Shown: positions 52,242 through 61,692, counted from the first letter of the stretch. The stretch: DNA of 64,000 nt from Halomonas sp. THAF5a (GCF_009363755.1 NZ_CP045417.1:3038001-3102000), one strand, 5' to 3'. Translations and numbers: made by a program. The notes: generated from the sequence alone by a model not told the origin.

Positions 52242-53251
52242 GCCAGCGACTCGACCACCTCGGCGATCACCGCGATGGTATCGCCCATGTTGACCTGCGC
52301 CGGGAAACGCCGCGCCATCAGCAGCCCGTCGCGCTCGGCGCGATACTCTACCGGCGGTGTGCCGCTGCGCGTCATGTCGTAGACCCGGGCGATCACCTGC
52401 CCCTTCTCCACCGGCTCGCCCAGCGCCAGGGTCAGCTCCAGGAGGCCGGAGTGCTCGCTCTGCACGTAGCAGCTGGCATCGGGCATGTCGAGGTAGACCT
52501 GGGGCTCGGCCGGCATCTCCACCCGGCCCTCGATCAGCCCGTAGTGGATCAGGACGTTGCGCACGCCGCGCTCGGTGATGGCCAGGCTCTCCGGCGTCGA
52601 GGTGCCGCCGCCGCCGAGCTCGGTGGCGACGAAGATCTTGCCCTGGCGCTCCACGGCGGTATCGAACAGCGCCTCGGCGTCGAGCTCGAACATCATCATG
52701 GCGTAGGGCGCGCCGAAGGCCTTGGCGCCCTCCAGCGCCCGGCGCTGCTGGTCGGCATTCTCCAGCACGTGGGAGGCGCCGAAGGGGATGATGTCCAGGG
52801 TGCGCCCGCCGGAGTGCAGATCAAGCACCACGTCGCTCATCGGCACCATGACCCGGGTGAAGTAGTCGGCGATCTTCTCGGTCACGCTGCCGTCCGGGTC
52901 GCCGGGGAAGCTGCGGTTGAGGTTGCCGCCGTCGAGCCCGGAGGTGCGCTTGCCGGCCGTCACCGCCGGGGTGTTCATCATCGGCACGATGATCACCCGG
53001 CCGCTGACGTCGGCCGCCTCGAGGGAGCTTGAGAGCTTCATCAGCGCGGTGATGCCCTCGTACTCGTCACCATGGTTGCCGCCGGTCAGCAGCGCCGTGG
53101 GGCCCTCGCCGTTCTTGACCACGGTGATCGGGATCATCACCGCTCCCCAGGCCGACTCGTCGTTGGAGATCGGCAGCTTCAGGAAGCCGTGCTGCACGCC
53201 GTCGGCGTCGAAGTCGACGGTGGCGGAAATCGGGCTGGGACGCTTGGTCAT
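52238..53251 (-). CDS. doeB: N-alpha-acetyl-L-2,4-diaminobutyrate deacetylase DoeB
   Basis: 337 residues from the ATG at 53251 (AAGGAG nine bases upstream). Succinylglutamate desuccinylase/aspartoacylase fold: LLTGGNHGDEYEG with zinc His and Glu, SGLDGGNLNRSFPGD, VVLDLHSGGRTLDIIPFG with the third zinc ligand, and VATELGGGGTSTPE. It removes acetyl from N-alpha-acetyl-diaminobutyrate, made by DoeA from ectoine. The upstream gap to doeA (202 bases) has the palindrome GCCATCCCTGGC at about 53372. Confidence 0.94.
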   Translation of the reverse strand: MTKRPSPISATVDFDADGVQHGFLKLPISNDESAWGAVMIPITVVKNGEGPTALLTGGNHGDEYEGITALMKLSSSLEAADVSGRVIIVPMMNTPAVTAGKRTSGLDGGNLNRSFPGDPDGSVTEKIADYFTRVMVPMSDVVLDLHSGGRTLDIIPFGASHVLENADQQRRALEGAKAFGAPYAMMMFELDAEALFDTAVERQGKIFVATELGGGGTSTPESLAITERGVRNVLIHYGLIEGRVEMPAEPQVYLDMPDASCYVQSEHSGLLELTLALGEPVEKGQVIARVYDMTRSGTPPVEYRAERDGLLMARRFPAQVNMGDTIAVIAEVVESLA

Positions 53252-53453
53252 TATCTGAGACTCCTTGCTCTCTCGCGGCAGGCGACACCACTGCCGCTGC
53301 GCCGCTCGGGGCTGATCCGGCAGCAAGCCTGCGAGGAGGCGCTGTAAACCCATCCCTGGGCGCTTCCGACGCCATCCCTGGCGTAGGACCTCCTCTTCGG
53401 CTTGCTCCCGGCGCCCCTCGCTAATCGTTAGGGGTTGCTCGGCTCGTACTCAC

Positions 53454-54653
53454 TCAGCGTACGAATAACTGGCGCGGGAAGTCGGCCAGAGTCTCGCAGC
53501 CGGTCTCGGTGATCAGGATGCTCTCGGTGATCTCCAGGCCCCAGTCGTCCTCCCACAGGCCCGGCATGAAGTGGAAGGTCATGCCCGGCTGCAGGATGGT
53601 CTCGTCCGAGGGGCGCAGGCTCATGGTGCGCTCGCCCCAGTCCGGCGGGTAGCTGATGCCGATGGGGTAGCCACAGCGGGCGCCGCCGCGGTCGAAGCCG
53701 TACTTGTCCATGGCCGAGCCCAGCGCCATGGCGATGTCCGCGGTGCGATTGCCCGGCTTGGCCACCGCCAGGCCGTTCTCGATGCCTTCGAGCAGCGCCG
53801 ACTCGGCGCGCACGAACTCCTGGGGCGGCCTGCCCAGGAAGACGGTCCGCGACATCGGGGCGTGGTAGCGCTTGAAGACGCCGGCGATCTCGAAGAAGGT
53901 CCCCTCGCCCTCGCGGAACGGGGTGTCGTCCCAGGTCAGGTGCGGGGCGGCGGCGTCGGAGCCGGTGGGCAGCATCGGCACGATGGCGGGATAGTCGCCG
54001 CCATAGATCCTGCCCTGGTCGTCGCGCCAGCCCTCGATGGCCACCCGGTAGATCTCCGAGACCAGCTGGCTCTTGGGCAGGCCCGGCTCGATCACCTCGA
54101 GGATGCGGGTATGCATGCCCTCGACGATCTTCGCCGCCACCCGCATGTACTCGATCTCCTGGGGGGACTTGATCGCCCGGCACCAGTTGACCAGCGAGTT
54201 GGCGTCCATGAAGCGGGCGTGGGGCAGCTCGCGCAGCAGGCTCTGGTAGGCCTTGGCCGAGAAGTAGTAGTTGTCCATCTCCATGCCGACCACGCCCTCG
54301 TGCCAGCCGCGGTCGGGCAGGATGGTCTGGGCGAGGTAGTCCATGGGGTGCATGTCCGGATTCTGGACATAGTGATCCGGGTAGTAGGTGATGTTGTCCG
54401 GGTCGATCCAGCAGGTGCGCAGGGCCCCGTTGGCATCCATTCGCCGGCCGTACCACACCGGCTCCCCCTCCAGGCCGACCAGCACGCACTGGTGGACATA
54501 GAAGGACCAGCCGTCATAGCCGGTCAACCAGGCCATGTTGGAGGGATCGCTGACGATCAGCACGTCGATACCGCGGCTGGCCATCTCGGCGCGCACCTTC
54601 CACAGGCGGGTCGCGTATTCTTCACGAGTGAAGGGCAGGGAAACCTGAATCAT
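53454..54653 (-). CDS. doeA: Ectoine hydrolase DoeA
   Basis: 399 residues from the ATG at 54653, the length of Halomonas DoeA; the longer frame to 54728 lacks support. It opens the ring of ectoine to N-acetyl-diaminobutyrate. The M24 (creatinase/Xaa-Pro peptidase) fold is present with GYDGWSFYVHQCVL and MDNYYFSAKAYQSLL. GCRAIKSPQEIEYMR-type, FFEIAGVFKRYHAPMSRTVF, RCGYPIGISYPPDWGERTMS and FHFMPGLWEDDWGLEITESI also match Halomonas DoeA. Canonical M24 metal ligands are only partly conserved, as in other ectoine hydrolases. The gene is divergent from ghrA; doeB follows. Confidence 0.95.
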   Translation of the reverse strand: MIQVSLPFTREEYATRLWKVRAEMASRGIDVLIVSDPSNMAWLTGYDGWSFYVHQCVLVGLEGEPVWYGRRMDANGALRTCWIDPDNITYYPDHYVQNPDMHPMDYLAQTILPDRGWHEGVVGMEMDNYYFSAKAYQSLLRELPHARFMDANSLVNWCRAIKSPQEIEYMRVAAKIVEGMHTRILEVIEPGLPKSQLVSEIYRVAIEGWRDDQGRIYGGDYPAIVPMLPTGSDAAAPHLTWDDTPFREGEGTFFEIAGVFKRYHAPMSRTVFLGRPPQEFVRAESALLEGIENGLAVAKPGNRTADIAMALGSAMDKYGFDRGGARCGYPIGISYPPDWGERTMSLRPSDETILQPGMTFHFMPGLWEDDWGLEITESILITETGCETLADFPRQLFVR

Positions 54654-54970
54654 GAAGCCACTCGCCATCGCATCATCAACAAATCGGCCCTCTCTGCGTC
54701 GAGAAGGCCGGGCCGGGTGCCGCATCACTGCCGAGGGACCCCGGTCATGGGCCGGGGGCGCGTCGCACAGTCGATCACTTATCTAAGGGCAGGTTACTGC
54801 CAACCCACGGTAGGCGGTCAAGCATTTATTGGCGGGCGCCGACGCCGCGCCACGAGCGCCCCGCGGCCAGGGGGATGCCGCCCGCGTCCTCCGGTTCGAG
54901 CGGGGCTTTACTTCGCGTCGACGAAATCGGGAAGATGGCGCGAACGCCCATACGTGACCCGGAGGTTCCC
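54654..54970. promoter_or_regulatory. Divergent doeA/ghrA gap
   Basis: 317 bases. An AT-richer patch at 54778-54835 holds the inverted pair GGTT-ACTGCC-AACC near 54790-54805, a possible DoeX or promoter site for doeA. TTGACC on the minus strand (about 54820) could be a -35, but no good -10 follows. GGAGGTT at 54961 is the ghrA ribosome binding site. Nothing else recognised. Confidence 0.35.
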
Positions 54971-55918
54971 ATGCGAGTGCTGGTCCATATCGACGACGCC
55001 GAGCAGTGGCGCCAGGCCCTGGCCGACCGGCTGCCCGAGGCCGAGGTGATCACCAGTGCGGCGCCGGCCGAGCAGCGACGCGGCGCGGACTACCTCGCCG
55101 TCTGGAAGCCCTCCGCCGAGCTGCTGCGCGAGCCGGTGGCGCTCAAGGGCATCGTCAACCTCGGCGCCGGGGTCGATGCGCTGCTCAACAACCCCGCCCT
55201 GCCCCGGGAGGTGCCCATCGTCAAGCTGCGCGATGCCGGCATGTCCGAGCTGATCGGCGACTACGTGCGCTACGGCCTGCTGCACTTCCAGCGCGACTTC
55301 GACCGTTATCGCCGCCAGCAGGCGCACCACCAGTGGCGGGAGCACGCGGTGATCGACAAGGCCGACTGGCCGGTGGGCGTGCTGGGGCTGGGCGCCATCG
55401 GCGCCAGGGTGGCGGCCATGGTGGCCGCCGACGGCTTTCCGGTGCATGGCTGGAGCCGCTCGCCCAAGACGCTGCCCGGCATCCACTGCCACCACGGCGA
55501 CGAAGGGCTCGCGGCCCTGCTCGAGCGGGTCAGGAGCCTGGTGCTGCTGCTTCCCGACACCCCGGCGACGCGACACATCATCGATGCCGAGGCCCTGGCG
55601 CGCCTCCCCGAGGGGGCGAGCCTGATCAACCCGGGCCGCGGCACCCTGATCGACGAGGCGGCGCTGCTCGATGCCCTGGGGGAAGACAGCGCCGCGGCGG
55701 AGGGCGAGGGCCGGCTGCGCGGCGCGCTGCTCGACGCCTTCCCCGAGGAGCCGCTGCCCGAGGCGAGCCCGCTCTGGTCCCACCCGCGGGTCATGATCAC
55801 CCCCCACATGGCCGGGCCCACGCCCCTCGGCGAGGCCCTCGACCAGGTGGCCGAGGCGCTGCGCGCCCTGGAGGCCGGCGCCCCCATCGACACCGTCGAT
55901 CCCGGGGCCGGCTACTGA
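54971..55918 (+). CDS. ghrA: Glyoxylate/hydroxypyruvate reductase A
   Basis: 315 residues from the ATG at 54971 (GGAGGTTCCC). D-2-hydroxyacid dehydrogenase fold: VGVLGLGAIGARVAAMVAAD (NAD(P) binding), LVLLLPDTPATRHIIDAEAL, LINPGRGTLIDEAALLDAL and the catalytic His region MITPHMAGPTP. It reduces glyoxylate or hydroxypyruvate with NAD(P)H. It is divergent from doeA and 91 bases upstream of pncA. Confidence 0.88.
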   Translation: MRVLVHIDDAEQWRQALADRLPEAEVITSAAPAEQRRGADYLAVWKPSAELLREPVALKGIVNLGAGVDALLNNPALPREVPIVKLRDAGMSELIGDYVRYGLLHFQRDFDRYRRQQAHHQWREHAVIDKADWPVGVLGLGAIGARVAAMVAADGFPVHGWSRSPKTLPGIHCHHGDEGLAALLERVRSLVLLLPDTPATRHIIDAEALARLPEGASLINPGRGTLIDEAALLDALGEDSAAAEGEGRLRGALLDAFPEEPLPEASPLWSHPRVMITPHMAGPTPLGEALDQVAEALRALEAGAPIDTVDPGAGY

Positions 55919-56009
55919 GCGACGGATCGGGGCGGCGCGCCCCTACAACTCCGGCGACGCAGCCCCTACCCTGAGGAGGAACACCCGACGACCTCCCGGG
56001 AGGTGCGTG

Positions 56010-56576
56010 ATGAGCCTGATCGAGCCCTACGGGCCCCGCGACGCGCTGCTCGTCGTGGACCTGCAGAACGACTTCTGCGAGGGCGGCGCCCTGGCGGTGA
56101 ACGGCGGCGCGGCGCTGGTGCCGGGCATCAATGCCGAGATCGCGGCGGCCCGGAAGGCGGAGGCGCTGGTCGTCGCCTCCCGGGACTGGCACCCCGTCGA
56201 TCATGTGAGCTTCGCGCATCGCGGCGGCCCCTGGCCGGTGCACTGCGTCCAGGACACCGACGGGGCGGCCTTCCACCCCGACCTCGCGCTGCCCGCCGAC
56301 GCGGTGCGGGTCAGCAAGGCCACGGCCTTCGATGCCGACGCCTACTCCGCCTTCGACGGCACGGGCCTCGCCGGCTACCTGCGCGACAAGGGCATCGAGC
56401 GGGTGATCGTCTGCGGCCTGGCGCTGGACGTCTGCGTCCGGGCCACGGCCCTGGATGCCCGCCGTGAGGGCTTCGCGGTGCGCCTGCTCGAGGCCCTCTG
56501 CGCCGCGGTCGACCCCGCCGCCGAACAGGAGGTGCGCCAGGCGCTGATCGAGGCCGGCGTCGAGGTGCGCCCATGA
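56010..56576 (+). CDS. pncA: Nicotinamidase
   Basis: 188 residues from the ATG at 56010. Catalytic Asp17 in LLVVDLQNDFCEGGALAV, metal ligands in SRDWHPVDHVSF, Lys in RVSKATAFDADAYSAFDGT and Cys in VCGLALDVCVRATALDA complete the amidase site. It hydrolyses nicotinamide to nicotinate for NAD salvage. The stop overlaps the pncB start (ATGA), making a two-step salvage operon. Confidence 0.93.
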   Translation: MSLIEPYGPRDALLVVDLQNDFCEGGALAVNGGAALVPGINAEIAAARKAEALVVASRDWHPVDHVSFAHRGGPWPVHCVQDTDGAAFHPDLALPADAVRVSKATAFDADAYSAFDGTGLAGYLRDKGIERVIVCGLALDVCVRATALDARREGFAVRLLEALCAAVDPAAEQEVRQALIEAGVEVRP

Positions 56577-57919
56577 ACGAGCCGACGCCGCTGACGGTCG
56601 AGGAGGACGAGCTTGCCCTGCTCACCGACCTCTACCAGCTGACCATGACCCAGGCCTACTGGCAGGAGGCCATGGAGGGCGTGGCCACCTTCAGCCTCTT
56701 CTTCCGCCGGCTGCCGCCGGAGCGGCGCTTCATGCTCGCCTGCGGGCAGCAGCACGCCGCCGCGCGGCTCGCCCGGCTGCGCTTCGGCGATACCGCCCTT
56801 TCGCGCCTGGCCGATACCGGGCTGTTCGCGGCCGGCTTTCTCGACTGGCTGGCCAACTGGCGCTTCGAGGGGGACATCTGGACCCTGCCCGAGGGCACGC
56901 CGGTGTTCGCCAATGAGCCGCTGCTGGAGGTGGAGGCCCCCATCGCCCAGGCCCAGCTCCTCGAGAGCCTGGCGATGAACCTGGTGCAGCTGGAGACGGT
57001 GCTGGCCTCCAAGGCAGTGCGCGTGGTGATGGCGGCGCGGGGCCGGCCGGTGGTGGACTTCGGCCTGCGCCGCATGCACGGCATCGACGCCGCGGTGCGC
57101 GGGGTCCGCGCCTACCGCACCGCCGGGCTCGCCGGCACCAGCAACGTGCTCGGCGGCCTGCGCCACGGCCTGGCGCTCAACGGCACCATGGCCCACAGCT
57201 ACGTGCTGGCCCACGACAGCGAGCGGGAGGCCTTTCGCGCCTTCGCCCGCCACTACCCCGGCACCACCCTGCTGGTCGACACCCACGACACCCTGGAAGG
57301 GGTGCAGAAGGTGATCGCGCTGCTCGGCGAGGAGCCGGCCCTCGCGGTGAAGGCCATCCGGCTCGACTCCGGCGACCTGGGTGAGCTCGCCCGGGGCGCG
57401 CGACGGCTGCTCGATGCCGCCGGCCATGACGAGGTGCAGATCGTCGCCAGCAGTGGCCTCGATGAGGCCCAGATCGACACCTTGCTCGAGGAGGGCGCGC
57501 CCATCGACGCCTTCGGCGTGGGCACCCGGATGGGGGTCTCCGCGGACGCCCCGGTGATCGACCTCTCCTACAAGCTGGTCGCCTACGCCGGCGAGCCGCG
57601 CGTCAAGCACTCGCCGGGCAAGATCAACCTGCCCTGCCCCAAGCAGGTCTATCGCCGCCGGGACGACCGGGGCCGCTACCTCGGCGACGTCATCGCCCTG
57701 CGCGACGAGCCGGTCGCGGCCGGCGAGCCGCTGCTGCGCCCGCTGGTCAAGGCCGGCCGGCTGGTCGAGGCCGAGATGGCCCGCGCCGAGGCGGCCCGGG
57801 AGCGGGTCGCCGACGCCCTGCCCCGCTTCCCCGCCGACGTCAGGCGCCTCGCGGCGGGCGCGAGCGACTACCCGGTCACCCTGAGCCCGGGGCTCGAGCG
57901 CTGGCAGTCGCGCGCCTGA
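56573..57919 (+). CDS. pncB: Nicotinate phosphoribosyltransferase
   Basis: 448 residues. LLTDLYQLTMTQAYWQ at the N-terminus, FGLRRMHGIDAAVRGVRAYR, GTMAHSYVLAH, LVDTHDTLEGVQKV, IRLDSGDLGELA and VGTRMGVSADAPVIDLSYKL are the family signatures. It makes nicotinate mononucleotide from nicotinate and PRPP, using the PncA product. Confidence 0.94.
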   Translation: MNEPTPLTVEEDELALLTDLYQLTMTQAYWQEAMEGVATFSLFFRRLPPERRFMLACGQQHAAARLARLRFGDTALSRLADTGLFAAGFLDWLANWRFEGDIWTLPEGTPVFANEPLLEVEAPIAQAQLLESLAMNLVQLETVLASKAVRVVMAARGRPVVDFGLRRMHGIDAAVRGVRAYRTAGLAGTSNVLGGLRHGLALNGTMAHSYVLAHDSEREAFRAFARHYPGTTLLVDTHDTLEGVQKVIALLGEEPALAVKAIRLDSGDLGELARGARRLLDAAGHDEVQIVASSGLDEAQIDTLLEEGAPIDAFGVGTRMGVSADAPVIDLSYKLVAYAGEPRVKHSPGKINLPCPKQVYRRRDDRGRYLGDVIALRDEPVAAGEPLLRPLVKAGRLVEAEMARAEAARERVADALPRFPADVRRLAAGASDYPVTLSPGLERWQSRA

Positions 57920-58011
57920 AGACGGCCGGATGACGACGCTCCCCAGGCGTCTGCTTCACGGGCCCATGCCGGGCACCGATGCATCGAGCAGGCGCACAGC
58001 ACCCACGCAAG

Positions 58012-58048
58012 GACCCAGGGCACGGTGCTAGGCACCCTGCCCTGGGTC
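58012..58048. terminator. Hairpin between convergent pncB and SDR genes
   Basis: GACCCAGGGCA pairs with its complement at 58038-58048, with an inner GGTGC/GCACC stem between. No T tract. It lies in the 187-base convergent gap. Confidence 0.6.
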
Positions 58049-58106
58049 GTGAGTATTGCTCTTGATGGCCGCACGCCCGGCGGACGGCGCCCGCCGGGCG
58101 AGACGC

Positions 58107-58844
58107 TTAGAGCGGCTGCTTGGTCGGCCGGATGATCAGCTCGTTGACGTCGACATCGGCCGGCTGCTCGATGGCGTAGACGATCGCCCGGGCGATGGCA
58201 TCGGCATCGATGGCCATCTCGTAGAGCTCGTTGACGCCCTTGGCGGTCTCCTCGTCGCTGATCGTGGAGGTGAGCTCGGTGGCCACCGCCCCCGGCGAGA
58301 TGTTGGTGGAGCGGATCTCCTCGCCGCCCTCCTGACGGATGCCCTCGCTGAGCGCCTTGACCGCGTACTTGGTGGCGCTGTAGACGGCCGCGGAGGGGAA
58401 GACCACGTGGCCCGCCACCGAGGAGAGGTTGATGATATGGCCGGCGTGCTGCTCGCGCATGGTCGGCAGCACCGCGGCGATGCCGTAGAGCACGCCCTTG
58501 ATGTTGACGTCGACCATCTGCTCCCACTCGTCGACCTTGAGCTGGTCGAGGGGCGATAGCGGCATCAGGCCGGCGTTGTTGACCAGCACATCGATGCGGC
58601 CGTAGGCCTCCTTCGCCGCCTCGGCCAGGGCCTCGACCTGGTCGCGGTCGGTGACGTCGGTGACGCGGTAGACCGCCTCGCCACCCTGCTCGACGATGGC
58701 ATCGCGCAGTTCTTTCAGGCGCTCCTCGCGGCGGGCGCCCAGCACCAGCTTGGCGCCGGCCCTGGCCAGGCGATGCGCAGTGGCTTCGCCGAGGCCGCTG
58801 CTGGCCCCGGTAATGATCACGACCTTGCCTTGAATCTCGGACAT
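58107..58844 (-). CDS. Short-chain dehydrogenase/reductase (SDR)
   Basis: 245 residues. Cofactor motif [29 protein letters not shown], catalytic Ser in [20 protein letters not shown] followed by Tyr and Lys (YSATKYAV). [11 protein letters not shown] suggests NADP preference. The substrate is unknown. A TetR operator lies in front of its promoter and a TetR gene upstream on the same strand, so it is probably an inducible reductase for a reactive carbonyl compound. Confidence 0.88.
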   Translation of the reverse strand: MSEIQGKVVIITGASSGLGEATAHRLARAGAKLVLGARREERLKELRDAIVEQGGEAVYRVTDVTDRDQVEALAEAAKEAYGRIDVLVNNAGLMPLSPLDQLKVDEWEQMVDVNIKGVLYGIAAVLPTMREQHAGHIINLSSVAGHVVFPSAAVYSATKYAVKALSEGIRQEGGEEIRSTNISPGAVATELTSTISDEETAKGVNELYEMAIDADAIARAIVYAIEQPADVDVNELIIRPTKQPL

Positions 58845-58884
58845 CGATACGGCTCCTGTGCGGTGATTCGTGAGACGGCCCTTC

Positions 58885-58896
58885 TAGACCGGTCTA
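58885..58896. promoter_or_regulatory. TetR operator upstream of the SDR gene
   Basis: The perfect palindrome TAGACCGGTCTA overlaps a -10-like TATAGT (58900-58895, minus strand). It resembles operators of the NemR/AcuR branch of TetR. The same half sites flank the tetR promoter. Confidence 0.8.
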
Positions 58897-58968
58897 CTAT
58901 AAACGAGGGAAAACTCGAGTCTCGCGAGACGCCGCCCTCCCGGGGTATCGGGAGGGCCGCCCGTCGGG

Positions 58969-59601
58969 CTAGGGCGCCTCGGCGGCTGCGTTGGCCGCCG
59001 ACGGTGCCGGGACCGACTCGCGCCCCAGCACCTCGAGGAACAGCACCTGCTCGAAGGCCTCCATGGGCGCCTGGGACTTGGTGGTCTTGGCGCGCAGCAT
59101 GGCACCCTGCCAGCCGGCCAGGATGAAGACGGCCAGGCGCTCGACGTCGAGCGTCTCGACGATCTCGCCTTCGGCCCTGGCCTCCTCGAGGCAGGCCACC
59201 AAGTGGCGTTCCCACTGGCGGAAGACCTGGTCGAGCCGAGCGCGAAACGCCTCGCTGCGCGAGGAGAGCTCCTGGCCGAGGTTACCGATCAGGCAGCCTC
59301 GCGCATGGTCACAGGAATGCATGTCGGCTCGGCCGACATCGAAGTAGCGTCGCAGGCGTGCCAGGGGCGGCTGGTCCGGCGCCTGGAGGATCGCCGCCAG
59401 GCGCTCATCATACTCCTCGGCGAAGGCGTCGATCACGGCCAGGCCGAAATCTTCCTTGCTCGAGAAGTAGTGATAGAAGGAGCCCTTGGGGACCCCCGCT
59501 CGGCTCAGCACCGCGTTGATGCCGGTGGCGTTGAAGCCCTGCTCGGCGATCAGCTCGGCGCCGATCTGGATCAGCTTGTCACGGGTGGCTTGCGTCTTCA
59601 T
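58969..59601 (-). CDS. TetR-family regulator, AcuR/NemR-like
   Basis: 210 residues from the ATG at 59601. HTH: LIQIGAELIAEQGFNATGIN, then AVLSRAGVPKGSFYHYFSSK. The C-terminal ligand domain has HSCDHARGCLIGNLGQELSS, a feature of the NemR/AcuR group, in which a reactive Cys often senses electrophiles. There is no ribosome binding site, and the predicted transcript begins at or one base from the ATG. The SDR gene follows on the same strand. Confidence 0.88.
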   Translation of the reverse strand: MKTQATRDKLIQIGAELIAEQGFNATGINAVLSRAGVPKGSFYHYFSSKEDFGLAVIDAFAEEYDERLAAILQAPDQPPLARLRRYFDVGRADMHSCDHARGCLIGNLGQELSSRSEAFRARLDQVFRQWERHLVACLEEARAEGEIVETLDVERLAVFILAGWQGAMLRAKTTKSQAPMEAFEQVLFLEVLGRESVPAPSAANAAAEAP

Positions 59602-59608
59602 GCGATGC

Positions 59609-59637
59609 AGAATAGACCAGTCGTCTAGTGACGTCAA
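59609..59637 (-). promoter_or_regulatory. tetR promoter, probable leaderless transcript
   Basis: On the minus strand TTGACG (59637-59632), 17 bases, TATTCT (59614-59609), then seven bases to the A of the start codon. A start 7-8 bases after the -10 would place transcription at the ATG. The operator occupies the spacer. Confidence 0.75.
59613..59627. promoter_or_regulatory. TetR operator in the tetR promoter
   Basis: TAGACCAGTCGTCTA, half sites TAGAC and GTCTA five bases apart, between the -35 and -10 of tetR. It indicates autorepression. Compare TAGACCGGTCTA at 58885. Confidence 0.75.
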
Positions 59638-59849
59638 ACCCCACCGCCATCGTCACGTCAGCAGGGTGGCGAACTGCTTCAGCCAGGCCGGGTGGGCGGG
59701 CCAGGCCGGAGCGGAGACCAGCATACCACTGGTGACCGCCTCATCGACCGCGATCTCGGCGAAGTCGCCGCCGGCCAATGGCACACCGCGGGAACCCCGC
59801 GGCCCGCGGGGACTCTCAACCCTGCCGCCCCTGGCCCTGGAATGCCGTC

Positions 59850-60536
59850 ATGTCCTCACCGTCGTCTCGCCGCCGCCTCCCGCTGCTTTCACCGCTGTTG
59901 CCCTGGCTGCTGCTGATCTTTCTGTTGCCGGGCGGCGCCGATGTGAACGCCGCTGAGCCGCGCCCCTTCGACGCCCGCTACCACCTGGAGGTCGACGGCT
60001 GGCCGAACGCCACCATCGAGCACCGTCTCTCCCGCGACGGCGGCCAGTGGCTGAGCGACATGCGCGCCGAGATGGCCCTGGCCCGGGGCCGCGAGCGCAG
60101 CCGCTTTCTCGCCGGCGAGGCCGTGCGCTCGCTGTACTACGCCAGCGGCTACAGCCTGCTCGGGGTCGGCAAGCGCTACGCCCTCGACCACGAGGCCCTG
60201 GCCCGGCTGCCCGACCGCCAGGCGGCGCTCTTCGCGCTGTCGCGACGGGCCGCCGAGGGCGCCTGCTCCGCCCTATGCGAGCTGCGCTACCTCGACCACC
60301 GCGGCCGCGAGACGCGCGTCGAGTACCGGATGCTGCCGCCCGCCACCCTCTCGCTGCCGGCGGGCAACTTCGCGGCCGTGCGGGTGGACGTCGTCGAGCC
60401 CGACGAGCCGGATCGCTGGCTGCGCTTCAGTTTCCATCCCGGCGTGCCCGGCCTGCTGCTGGCCATGGAGTACCACCGCCACGGCGAGCGGCGCAGCCGC
60501 CTGGCGCTGACCGCGCTCGACCTGCCCCCGCGCTGA
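59850..60536 (+). CDS. Secreted protein of the DUF3108-like type, hypothetical
   Basis: 228 residues from the ATG at 59850. Signal peptide/anchor PLLSPLLPWLLLIFLLPGGA preceded by Arg. The rest is a predicted beta-rich domain: FDARYHLEVDGWPNATIEHR, LARGRERSRFLAGEAVRSLY and LSLPAGNFAAVRVDVVEPDE. The pattern resembles DUF3108 and related outer-envelope proteins, but I cannot confirm the family. Two Cys residues (ACSALC) are close together. No functional prediction. Confidence 0.65.
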   Translation: MSSPSSRRRLPLLSPLLPWLLLIFLLPGGADVNAAEPRPFDARYHLEVDGWPNATIEHRLSRDGGQWLSDMRAEMALARGRERSRFLAGEAVRSLYYASGYSLLGVGKRYALDHEALARLPDRQAALFALSRRAAEGACSALCELRYLDHRGRETRVEYRMLPPATLSLPAGNFAAVRVDVVEPDEPDRWLRFSFHPGVPGLLLAMEYHRHGERRSRLALTALDLPPR

Positions 60537-60619
60537 GCGCGCTTCCGCCCCGAAGGGAAATTGACTAGAGTGGGCGGCTTTCGGTCGCCGCCGGCGACCC
60601 CGACGGGAAGGGAATCTCG

Positions 60620-61546
60620 ATGCTGAGCGGTCTCATGATCGTGCTGTTGCCCCTGGTGCTGGGCTACCTGGTCCGGGTCCGCGATCCGCGGTGGGTGGCC
60701 ACGATCAACCACGGCGTCAACGCCTCGATCTACGTGATCCTGCTGCTGATGGGGGTGAGCCTCGCCGGCCTGGACGACCTGGGCGGCCAGCTCTCGCGCC
60801 TGGGCAGCCAGGCGCTGCTGCTGTTCGCGGTGATCTCGACCTGCAACCTGGCGGCGCTATGGTGGCTGTCGCGCCGGCTGGGCCTCACCGCCGGCACCTC
60901 GGCGGTGGTCGCCGGGGCGCCCACCAGCAAGCTCGCCGCCATGCTCGGCTCGCTGTCCCTGGTGGCCGTGGTGGTGGCCGGCGTGGTGATCGGCCTGCTG
61001 CTCGAGTGGCTGGCCGGCAGCGGCCTGTTCGCCCTCGCCGAGCGCCTGGCGGAGGGGGTGCTCTACGCGCTGCTGGCACTGATCGGCTGCCAGCTGCGCA
61101 ACTCCGGCATGCCGCTGCGCCAGATCGTGCTCAACCGCTTCGGCCTGGCCATCGCCCTGACCCTGGCCGGAAGCTCCCTGATCGGCGGCCTGCTCGCCGC
61201 CCCGCTGCTCGACCTGGCCTGGCACCAGGGGCTCGCCATGGCGGCGGGCTTCGGCTGGTACTCGCTCTCCGGCATCCTGATCGGCGACCAGCTCGGCCCC
61301 CTGCTGGGCGGCGTCGCCTTCTTCAACGACCTGGCCCGGGAACTGCTTGCCTTCGTGCTGATCCCGCTGGTGATCCGCCGCCATGCGGCGCTGGCCATCG
61401 GCTATGGCGGCGCCACCTCGATGGACTTCACCCTGCCGGTGATCCAGCAGCACGGTGGCGTCGCCTGCGTGCCGGTGGCGGTGGTCTCGGGTTTCATCCT
61501 CTCGCTGCTCTCGCCGCCGCTGATCCTCTTCCTGCTCACGCTGTGA
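60620..61546 (+). CDS. lysO: L-lysine exporter LysO
   Basis: 308 residues, about eight membrane helices. HGVNASIYVILLLMGVSLAG, GFGWYSLSGILIGDQLGPLL and AFFNDLARELLAFVLIPLVI are conserved LysO (YbjE) segments, with the buried acidic pair in ISGD/ARE positions. It exports lysine and related compounds. The start follows GGGAAGGGAATCTCG. The nearest neighbours are the BaeS/BaeR-like genes. Confidence 0.9.
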   Translation: MLSGLMIVLLPLVLGYLVRVRDPRWVATINHGVNASIYVILLLMGVSLAGLDDLGGQLSRLGSQALLLFAVISTCNLAALWWLSRRLGLTAGTSAVVAGAPTSKLAAMLGSLSLVAVVVAGVVIGLLLEWLAGSGLFALAERLAEGVLYALLALIGCQLRNSGMPLRQIVLNRFGLAIALTLAGSSLIGGLLAAPLLDLAWHQGLAMAAGFGWYSLSGILIGDQLGPLLGGVAFFNDLARELLAFVLIPLVIRRHAALAIGYGGATSMDFTLPVIQQHGGVACVPVAVVSGFILSLLSPPLILFLLTL

Positions 61547-61597
61547 GGCAAGGTCAGGCTTGCCGGCCCCCGCCGAGTGCGCAAGGCTGTCGGCGAC

Positions 61598-61636
61598 CTG
61601 CACATTGCCTGCACAGAGCCTGAACGAAGGCTGCAC
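61598..61636 (+). promoter_or_regulatory. Four 11-base-spaced response-regulator repeats before the sensor kinase gene
   Basis: CTGCAC at 61598, CTGCAC at 61609, CTGAAC at 61620 and CTGCAC at 61631, each exactly 11 bases after the last. This is the arrangement of OmpR/PhoB-type binding sites. It lies 57 bases before the kinase start, so autoregulation is likely. Confidence 0.72.
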
Positions 61637-61692
61637 GTCCGGCGGCGAGAATGTCCGCGCCCCACGCCGCCTCTCGACTCCGGAGCCTGCCC

